NCBI GenBank assembly: GCA_031987605.1 | Contig: DALZZF010000007.1 | Location: 103,791-167,790, forward strand | DNA length: 64,000 bases | Source of the DNA: JAFAGO01 sp031987605 | Lineage (GTDB): Bacteria; Bacteroidota; Bacteroidia; Flavobacteriales; Weeksellaceae | Direction of reading: 5' to 3' | In this document: one piece after another, positions 58,001-64,000 of the stretch | Layout of the letters: the number at the start of each line of letters is the position of its first letter | Numbering within the stretch: position 1 is the stretch's first letter | Made by a program: the position numbers and the translations under genes | The notes under the pieces: generated by a model | What the model saw: the letters and a program-made list of their open reading frames with translations, nothing else | Told to the model about the DNA's origin: nothing | Databases searched by the model: none

Positions 58001-59984
58001 CGAACCTTCGGATTTCAAAAGCCTATTTAAAATTTATCCGGGATTAACAGAAGGACTTTTCAATATCCGGAATATTCAGGAAGACTACAGTGATGTTCAG
58101 GAATTCAGCTATAAACTGCAAAACGGAGATTATTATTTTGATGAAAGTTCCTGGCCCAATGTCATCCGAACCGATAAAGCCGGAATGCCCCAGAAAGCAA
58201 AATTTGTCGCCGTTTACTTTGATGCCGATGTAAAACTGGATGCCCTAAATAAAACCGTTACCGGAAAACGTTTCAAAGGATATTTGCAAATCAAACCGAA
58301 AGGCGTTCCGATCCCTCCAAAAATTCTTGATGAACTTGTAAGACGAAGCCAAAACAGCATAGGCGGAAGTATTGATACTACGTTACCCATTGAAAATACG
58401 TTACAAAAATTCAAAGCCAACCGTGTTGAAGTTTCCGCCTGTTATGAAAATGGCAATACCAATGCCGTTAATTTTGTAAGTTCCGTTAAAGGCTCTGTTA
58501 TTTTGCCTTCCGAAGGAAGCTGGAGTGTGGTTGAAGTGGATCAGCAAAGTGGAGATGTAAGCAATATTAAAGCGGGAACCAGTGTCGGTTTGGTGAAAAA
58601 TGGTTTGCGGGATCAGGAAAACCCGTTTTACAACAACCCGAACAAGATTACCAATTTGGCATTTCCGGATTCAATAGTCAATAATGGAAATACATTTTTC
58701 AAAGCCTATGGAATCCTTCAGAATACCAATACGCAGAAAGTTCTTTTCAAAAACCTGAAATTCGATAAAAATACCATCGATCAGTTTACTTCGGATCCTG
58801 CTTTGCTGGCCGATTGTTTTCGATTAATGAATTCCAAAGGTCCTTTCCCGAAATTGGGTGATGCCATCACCATGGAATCTGCACAGAATGCAGTAGTAGG
58901 ACTTCTTCCGGATGGCATTAAAAAGAAACTCGACCTTGAAGTTCCCGATAATTTCAATTTTGATATTTTAGGAAAAGAAAATGATGCATTCCGGATTTAT
59001 ATCAAATACGATTCCAGCAAAATGGACGGAACGGATAAAAAACCATCTGTCATTAACTTTTTAACCGATTCCGAATTACCGGACAAATGGCTGAACAAAG
59101 TGCACAACATCACCATTGCAGCGGATCTTCTGGTTTTCAAACCACTGCTGTATATTTCCGGGAATTTCAATATTGCTAAAAAACAGGCGCCTTCTTTAAA
59201 TACAGGATTTGGTCCTCAGTTAAAACTTCACGAAACCCTGCAAAAAATTTACGACATTCTGGAATTTCTGAGCAAACTGGATCCTACACAACCTTCCGAA
59301 GCCATAAAAAAAGGACTACAAATTGCCATGAGCAACTCGGCGGACAGTTGGGAATATAAATTTAAAGCGGACAAAGAAATTCCGATTGTGAAGTTTCCTT
59401 TTGATCCCATTAATTACAATTCACCAACGACTCCTCTAAAAATGGATGCGTTTTTCCGTTTGGGAATGTACTTCAACCAGCCGATTAAAATTCCGAATAC
59501 AATCAACCAAATTAAACCTTCAGTCGGAGTGTATCTGGAATTAGGCGCGGATATTCGTGTGATGTGCGTAAGTCTTGCAGCAGCAACCATCTACGCAACA
59601 GGAAGAGCGGAAGTCGGGCTTTCCGGAGATTTGAACAGTCCGCCAACTTTGTATTTCAAATTTGGTTTCGGGGTGGAACTTTCCGTTGGTCTACCGGTTA
59701 TTGGTTCCGTTGCCGTGTTGTATATGGTTGGGGTTGACATGAAAATCAATTCGGAAATTCTCGTGGTGGGCGCATTTATTTATTTCCGCGGAAGAGTAGA
59801 AATCTTTGGCGGAATTGTTACCATTACCATTTCGATTGAAGCGGCCGGAAAAATCGAAAAATCATTTATCGGCGGACCAACGAACTGTATTGCGATGTGC
59901 ACATTTGCGTTGGATATTTCCATTGCATTTATCATCAACATCAATTTTACGAAAACCTGGGAGGAAACCCGACAAATCAGTTAA
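55056..59984 (+). CDS. Giant protein of unknown function (1642 aa)
   Basis: It starts MPENPKSRFDLLHDIDLSKL with no signal peptide, so it is cytoplasmic or exported by an unusual route. Most of the length is beta-rich and without recognised domains. One distinctive block near 885-975 reads FSGYGASTFSDWKNPLAKYA, AHEIVQAVSIIYPWGICTTR, then NAVIYREDSGWVAQ. Residues about 1488-1642 are different: hydrophobic, Gly-rich, alternating segments (GVYLELGADIRVMCVSLAAA, LYFKFGFGVELSVGLPVIGS, ILVVGAFIYFRGRVEIFGGI) that could form an oligomeric beta structure or insert into a membrane. A second giant gene follows after 18 bases. Codon use looks like the neighbours. I do not recognise the family and assign no function. 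Confidence 0.75.
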   Translation: MPENPKSRFDLLHDIDLSKLKKGSKQLDVLVKTIQKSTLSEHASPSLKTSVLFSDKTELHKKLERLKSEELPENLTDYEVEKISGPISSTDFSKSFTLNHIFTIPEKILGPFPTIDGAELFYKFYRTIDDFKIFFNGQSAAALIIPVRVARLILNSSVNSLILTKGNVWIRADLMDPSAPKTHYIGLKITKGNITLDKKYAISNNSITINPANAMGLDFTLDHSYQAEPTEKIGMDGFLSECKPTDILKLQYSHGRITVTDTDAFFGKTLGWKNYFRRKKDLFLWDDEKKQMLLELTSEENIFKIHQLESTFYNIEGEAKIRSSFWVLPSRILQQNQSVEVKFNGALQIDILKGLSTVWNGIHEKENRVLIRKGKIYFLNGIFSLETQSADFQLIREQFTLWQKSEEKPYKMELEVSFRNYGFLQMTSISNVTETVAANADTDFLIDKPLYADNTPVHPTSKKSIYGKVLTQNGTNLILLDQDMLTENDTENIEFSIPKDKSRYQFALENAYFTTSKETGLFLNAKCDDRNHLFEGKLLFTYLILDILPTLPHPYTGTMLPRYKRGSSLAVSTRNSIGIFLANIDWKTDNDFTSADVTFKMSQKYFAAKGITYPENKNDLRRKQPHPDRERKAQEAFALLDVSTESDHWGISLSFYNQDVLNKIHHSSFSVDNENVVTIERNYLQAPMGLLHGITLPQVSWEPVFNQSPPNPPDNPDPKIGILVQKNNNIPTVFSQLDKNYVKISPKDYMERFKENLRPSENAEVSETSYSLQSKVLFTLPNGKFAVASLSRFNGESMVNEKHLQFINPKFSFQNLDLNGSLQFRISAEKTANPNIPPKMDGVARQLHNLEYNAFISILGKTVTEIFNSNFYNEGLNSNVPLEFIDFSGYGASTFSDWKNPLAKYASIAQAKFDLLRGRVAHEIVQAVSIIYPWGICTTRTVTFLRNNNAVIYREDSGWVAQSDGLFDFRNRGFKPGNSQNDEPSDFKSLFKIYPGLTEGLFNIRNIQEDYSDVQEFSYKLQNGDYYFDESSWPNVIRTDKAGMPQKAKFVAVYFDADVKLDALNKTVTGKRFKGYLQIKPKGVPIPPKILDELVRRSQNSIGGSIDTTLPIENTLQKFKANRVEVSACYENGNTNAVNFVSSVKGSVILPSEGSWSVVEVDQQSGDVSNIKAGTSVGLVKNGLRDQENPFYNNPNKITNLAFPDSIVNNGNTFFKAYGILQNTNTQKVLFKNLKFDKNTIDQFTSDPALLADCFRLMNSKGPFPKLGDAITMESAQNAVVGLLPDGIKKKLDLEVPDNFNFDILGKENDAFRIYIKYDSSKMDGTDKKPSVINFLTDSELPDKWLNKVHNITIAADLLVFKPLLYISGNFNIAKKQAPSLNTGFGPQLKLHETLQKIYDILEFLSKLDPTQPSEAIKKGLQIAMSNSADSWEYKFKADKEIPIVKFPFDPINYNSPTTPLKMDAFFRLGMYFNQPIKIPNTINQIKPSVGVYLELGADIRVMCVSLAAATIYATGRAEVGLSGDLNSPPTLYFKFGFGVELSVGLPVIGSVAVLYMVGVDMKINSEILVVGAFIYFRGRVEIFGGIVTITISIEAAGKIEKSFIGGPTNCIAMCTFALDISIAFIININFTKTWEETRQIS

Positions 59985-60002
59985 ACCTTAAATCCTGTTA
60001 CC

Positions 60003-63000
60003 ATGAATCCATTATATAGCCTGCTTGTTTTTCCACAAAATTTTGAAGATGGAGTTTTGTATTTCAATATTATGGTGCTTCCGAGAAACATCAATCTTTT
60101 TAAAAATTATGAAAATCTTCCCTCTTTTGTGGATGCTGATATTAGTTTTAAGGTCAACATCATTAATACTTTAGACGGACTGCCTTTAACCGCTGCCATC
60201 ACGCATACTCCGCCTTCTGATATTACTTCACGGGCTCAGAATAAAAAAATGCTGTATGAACAAATTATTCAGCAACTAGAGCGGAATGACAATCTGAAAA
60301 TAAGTGAAAACCCGGATGAAACCAAAGATTATGGTTTTGAAGAACAAAAAAACAAACTGGCTTCTAAGAATGTTTCCATACGCAAATATCTTCCGCTTTC
60401 TTACAGAAATGCCTTCAATTTTACAAGTTCAAAAACACGATATGCCTTAACTGATGATGAATATGAATGCATTGTAAAAAACAAAGAAAAAAAATATACC
60501 GATGTACGGTCGGATGAACGGCACATTTCCTGGGGCAAACTGATTGCTTTTATTTTGAGAAATCCCGCTTTAGCAGAACGCGCAGGTTTGATTTACAAAG
60601 CAAGTGTAGAAACAGAAAACGGACTTCTGGAAAAAGGAGGGTGGCTGTTTGTGAATTTTGCAACAGGAACACCTTTTGAAAATATGCCGGTCAACACGTA
60701 TGCCGCCCGAATTCCCGCCCTGAAAAGCAATCGTCATCTTTTTGCTCCTGTTTTATTTCCTGTAAATATGCCTTCCGCAACTGTTTTTGCTTATGATTCA
60801 GCAGTGCAAGAAGCCATATTGTACAGTGATGGTTTTGCAAAAATTGTTCATGCCAATCAGCCTGTCAATCAGGATTTGCTTCAGGAAACCGACACTTCGA
60901 ATCCTCCGTTGAAAGAAGTCGGATTGCGGCTGGGCTGGGATGATGAACAGCTGACCATTTGGGGAAACCGCCAGCTTAAACAAAAGGATGAACTGACCAA
61001 TCTGGATATCGATGCTCCGCTTGGTGTTTTCGGATATAAAATTGATGTACGGCGGAATGACGATGAGTCCTGGCATTCCCAGAATAAAATTCATCCGGTG
61101 GAATCCATTGTTCTTCCGGATGGTGAAGAAATCATCAATCGTGCTGAATCTTTGGAACTTCCGGTAGAAGTCCATCCTTCATCTCATGGAAACACCGATG
61201 CAGAAGGATTTTGGCTACCAATGTATTACACCTCCTGGAATGGAAAATGTATGGTAATTCCGGATAAGGAAGCGCAGGAAATTCATCAACTCACGGAAGA
61301 TAAAATGCTTAAAATGGAGCAATATGCGGATGATGATTCCATGAATAAAGCACCGAAAAAAACCTTTCATCCGTACGTTCAGGATGTAGCCCACGAACTT
61401 CCTTTAGAATATGGAAATTCTTATGAGTTCAGGGTGCGGTATATGGATATTTCCGGTGGTGGACCAACCGTTGAAAATGAAGCCATCAACGGCGGACAAA
61501 ATCCGGTGGCAAAAGTACATTTCAAAAGACATATCGCGCCTTCAGCTTTAAAAATAGTAAACTTAGAACGGTTTTTTCTCAATCAGAATGAATCGCAAGT
61601 TTCCGATTTCAGTATCCTTGAAAACATTCTTAAAAATGAAAATATTTTAAAAATAGAACGCCCTCTTCTGGGATATCCAAGTGTAGTATATACCGGAAAA
61701 TATGAAAATCCGGTGGCAAAAATTTTAGAAAAAATTGAAAATACACCCACTCCCGAAAATCCCATGGATCGGAAAGAATATGAAATTGGGTTGCATGATC
61801 CGGATGTAAATTCCTTTACTATAAAGGTAGAAATCAAATCTCTTGAAATGGATAATGTGCTGTCCGAAAACGGAAGAGAAAGTTTTATTGAATTGTATGA
61901 AAAGAAATTCAGTTTTCCGGATGAAGCCTATGATTCTTTAGCAGAAATTGAAGTGATTTACCAGGATTATGAACAGATTTCATACGGAAATTCACTGGAT
62001 GATTTGGGAGAAACCCAACAGTTAATTTTACCGACTTCCCGGCATTTAAGGATTACCATTACTCCGGTTTTGGATAAAAATTTAATTCGCAATTACGCAG
62101 CCGATTTTGTTGCCAAAGGAAAAACCATCATCCTCAGTTCCTTTAAACCGTCTGTAACTGAAACCGGAATTCTGCCTAAAGAAAATGATCTTTCATGGCT
62201 AAAAGCGTTTTATCTGCAACCTGATCAACTGGGAGACGATCCTATTACCAAAGAGGACAAAGAATTGCAGATTTTCGCCACTGAAAATGGTACATCTGTG
62301 GAACTTTTACGGCTGGCAGATGCGCTGGATCTTTCCGTAAAAAGAATGACTTTAGAAGGAAAAAGCGGACAGCGCGTACAGTTTGGAATCAGTCATAAAA
62401 TGAGACATTCTCTGGCTCCTGATTCCGCATCGGTGATGTTTTCCAGTGTTAAGGAACTGTTCAATCACTGGATTGTTGCGGTGGATTTTCCATTATTTCG
62501 CGATTGGGCTTGGAATGCATTGGATATTCAGAGTTTCACCATACACCGGAAAATAAAATTTGAATTTGAAAATGACTGGCAAAACGAAACAGAAGTAGGA
62601 AGCATAGACGTAAAAAATATTGCAAACATCAATATGTTGAACAATCCGGATCGGATGAAAAGTAGAATGATTTTTTTAGATGTCATTGATCCGGAAGAAT
62701 TGATGAAAGATTTTCCTCGGGAAATTATTGCCGAATATTCAATTAAAATTCATTTTAAAGAAGGCTATGAACAAACGGAATCGGATCGGTCTTATCCTTG
62801 TGAAATTCATCTCCCCATTACTATTATTCCGAAACAGTTGCCAAAATTGGTTTCTACAGGAGTGGCAATGACCCCTTATTCTTATGATGAACAGGGCTAT
62901 CGTTTTTCGGATGAAAGACAAAAATACATTTGGTTTGAATTTGAAGAAGCAGTTGCAGATTCGATGGATACCTATTATGCAAGGGTACTTTCCTATTCTC

Positions 63001-63917
63001 CTGATCCATATCTTTGCCGAGTTGATGAAGAACTCATCACTCATATAAGCAAAGACCTTCCATTACAGTTGAATGATGAAAAAATACGCACCATCATTCC
63101 TAAAATGGAATATGATAATGCAGGTGTCGGAGCCATGCAGGAAATGATAAAAGAAACCGATGAAACGGGAAAAAAAATATATTTACTCCCACTTCCAACA
63201 GGCTTACACCCAAACAGTGATGAACTTTTCGGTTTTTTTAGTTATGAGATAAGAGTTGGACATAAAAAAGAATCCTGGAGTACGGCACAGGCAAGATATG
63301 GCCGCCCTTTAAAAATAAACGGAGTTCAGCATATTGCTCCTGAATTGGTTTGCAATACTTATCGTATGTCCAAAAGTACAGAAAATCAAAAGATAAAATA
63401 TTACGAAATTTCAGCAGCGCATGCGAATGCCGTTTTAAACGGAAAAGACATTACCGCATTTCCTCCAAATACATCGCTCTGGTATCTGCTATATACACAA
63501 GTGATGCAGGCAGACGGAAAATCGTTCCGAAATATCCTGATTGATGCAGGACCAATGTATTATCACCCAATAAAAACACACCTTAAAAATGAGCATTATA
63601 AAAAAGAAAGTGGAGAAAAATTAGGAACAGCAAGAATTTCTTCAATAGAAATCGGAGACCGACTTGAAATGATGGGTTTGCCCCGCAGTAATAATCTTAG
63701 TGCAATTGTAGTGGAAATGTTTCCATTAAAAAACAGATGGCAGGAAATTACTAATGGGATCAATGAAAAAATACGGGACTTAGATTCACATTTCATTAAT
63801 GAATATCTCAATCAGGAACAAGTAGGAAATCCACTAACGGACATGCTGGGTGAATACCGGATGTATAGAAGTTCCGTGCTAACGCCAGTAAGTGAGATGT
63901 GTTGCGAGGATTGTTAA
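60003..63917 (+). CDS. Giant protein of unknown function (1304 aa), partner of the preceding gene
   Basis: It starts MNPLYSLLVFPQNFEDGVLY without a signal peptide. Visible blocks are RKYLPLSYRNAFNFTSSKTR (about 128-147), LRLGWDDEQLTIWGNRQLKQ (about 308-327), APLGVFGYKIDVRRNDDESW, and an FN3-like strand pair LEYGNSYEFRVRYMDISGGG (about 468-487). A basic, Lys-rich mid-part and another long C-terminal half follow, ending in SEMCCEDC, a Cys-Cys-x-x-Cys tail that could hold metal or form disulfides. No TM helix is obvious. It is separated by 18 bases from the previous gene and faces an rRNA operon. Function unknown; the pair likely works together. Confidence 0.75.
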   Translation: MNPLYSLLVFPQNFEDGVLYFNIMVLPRNINLFKNYENLPSFVDADISFKVNIINTLDGLPLTAAITHTPPSDITSRAQNKKMLYEQIIQQLERNDNLKISENPDETKDYGFEEQKNKLASKNVSIRKYLPLSYRNAFNFTSSKTRYALTDDEYECIVKNKEKKYTDVRSDERHISWGKLIAFILRNPALAERAGLIYKASVETENGLLEKGGWLFVNFATGTPFENMPVNTYAARIPALKSNRHLFAPVLFPVNMPSATVFAYDSAVQEAILYSDGFAKIVHANQPVNQDLLQETDTSNPPLKEVGLRLGWDDEQLTIWGNRQLKQKDELTNLDIDAPLGVFGYKIDVRRNDDESWHSQNKIHPVESIVLPDGEEIINRAESLELPVEVHPSSHGNTDAEGFWLPMYYTSWNGKCMVIPDKEAQEIHQLTEDKMLKMEQYADDDSMNKAPKKTFHPYVQDVAHELPLEYGNSYEFRVRYMDISGGGPTVENEAINGGQNPVAKVHFKRHIAPSALKIVNLERFFLNQNESQVSDFSILENILKNENILKIERPLLGYPSVVYTGKYENPVAKILEKIENTPTPENPMDRKEYEIGLHDPDVNSFTIKVEIKSLEMDNVLSENGRESFIELYEKKFSFPDEAYDSLAEIEVIYQDYEQISYGNSLDDLGETQQLILPTSRHLRITITPVLDKNLIRNYAADFVAKGKTIILSSFKPSVTETGILPKENDLSWLKAFYLQPDQLGDDPITKEDKELQIFATENGTSVELLRLADALDLSVKRMTLEGKSGQRVQFGISHKMRHSLAPDSASVMFSSVKELFNHWIVAVDFPLFRDWAWNALDIQSFTIHRKIKFEFENDWQNETEVGSIDVKNIANINMLNNPDRMKSRMIFLDVIDPEELMKDFPREIIAEYSIKIHFKEGYEQTESDRSYPCEIHLPITIIPKQLPKLVSTGVAMTPYSYDEQGYRFSDERQKYIWFEFEEAVADSMDTYYARVLSYSPDPYLCRVDEELITHISKDLPLQLNDEKIRTIIPKMEYDNAGVGAMQEMIKETDETGKKIYLLPLPTGLHPNSDELFGFFSYEIRVGHKKESWSTAQARYGRPLKINGVQHIAPELVCNTYRMSKSTENQKIKYYEISAAHANAVLNGKDITAFPPNTSLWYLLYTQVMQADGKSFRNILIDAGPMYYHPIKTHLKNEHYKKESGEKLGTARISSIEIGDRLEMMGLPRSNNLSAIVVEMFPLKNRWQEITNGINEKIRDLDSHFINEYLNQEQVGNPLTDMLGEYRMYRSSVLTPVSEMCCEDC

Positions 63918-63950
63918 ATCTAACTTTACAAAAAACAAAAGTCATAAAAA

Positions 63951-63978
63951 AACCTCAATCAAATAAATGATTGAGGTT
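63951..63978 (-). terminator. Terminator of the minus-strand rRNA operon
   Basis: AACCTCAATCA and TGATTGAGGTT form an 11-bp perfect stem with a 6-nt loop. On the minus strand it is followed by seven T, and it stands 8 bases beyond the 5S 3' end. On the plus strand A residues follow, so it is not a typical terminator for the giant gene. Confidence 0.8.
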
Positions 63979-63986
63979 AAAAAAAA

Positions 63987-64000
63987 ACTGGCGGCGACCT
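63987..64000 (-). rRNA. 3' end of 5S rRNA (partial, cut by window edge)
   Basis: On the complement these bases read AGGTCGCCGCCAGT, the usual 3' end of flavobacterial 5S rRNA (...GGGAGAGTAGGTCGCCGCCA). A T-run and a hairpin terminator follow. Only the end is in the window, so the call rests on this short match and on context. Confidence 0.7.

Noticed and set aside
55056..63917. Giant pair as Tc toxin, contractile injection or phage tail module
   Set aside because: No RHS repeats, no tail sheath, tube or baseplate genes nearby and no matching motif seen; only size is similar.
63951..63978. Hairpin as terminator of the second giant gene
   Set aside because: The T-run lies on the minus strand, after the 5S end; the plus strand continues with A residues. 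It may still act weakly in both directions.

Overview
The window is from a low-GC Bacteroidota genome, most likely family Weeksellaceae (Chryseobacterium/Kaistella-like). This rests on the Bacteroidota-type S10-spc gene order, GLPGLI-family proteins, a type IX secretion (T9SS) C-terminal sorting domain, an imelysin lipoprotein, many SPII lipoproteins, and promoters of the TTTG-N19-TAnnTTTG type. No database search was possible; family names are from recognition of motifs.

Layout. (1) 1-11546, minus strand: rplC to rpsK, an almost complete S10-spc-alpha ribosomal protein operon with secY and infA, driven by a clear promoter at 11653-11683. Three of its intergenic gaps are filled with AGATTT-type repeats. 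(2) 11887-15548, plus: a translationally coupled lipoprotein and large exported protein of unknown function. (3) 15614-17300, minus: two tandem GLPGLI proteins. (4) 17529-26344: an iron-uptake island with divergent halves. The minus half is a TonB siderophore receptor, a duplicated helical lipoprotein and a PepSY membrane protein. The plus half is a porin, imelysin lipoprotein, di-heme oxidoreductase and DoxX-like protein. The shared intergenic region has repeated TTCTAAAT motifs. (5) 26375-27386: a complete IS982-family element inserted at the foot of the terminator of the imelysin operon. (6) 27542-30874, minus: the str operon rpsL-rpsG-fusA-rpsJ with its own promoter and terminator, so it is separated from rplC by 16 kb.

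(7) 30956-38725: a GT-C glycosyltransferase-like protein, a T9SS LRR protein, pncB, rmuC, a small membrane protein, an rRNA methyltransferase and an Ala-rich lipoprotein. (8) 38929-40633: a membrane-tethered regulator-like protein with an overlapping lipoprotein gene. (9) 40588-44077, minus: trhO-trhP-ferredoxin-5-formyl-THF cyclo-ligase, a probable tRNA hydroxylation operon in which TrhO and TrhP share a homologous C-terminal domain. (10) 44143-49089: a GlmU-like protein, rpmE type B, a beta-helix lipoprotein, MazG and aroA. (11) 49090-49786: a gene-free island of palindromic intergenic repeats. (12) 49787-54840: an SDR, an Omp85-like barrel and a GH2 glycosidase.

(13) 55056-63917: two adjacent giant genes (1642 and 1304 aa) of unrecognised function. 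They end against the 3' end of a minus-strand rRNA operon; the last 14 bases read as the 3' end of 5S rRNA. This pair is the best candidate in the window for an undescribed system. The fused TrhO/TrhP domain is the best specific molecular observation.
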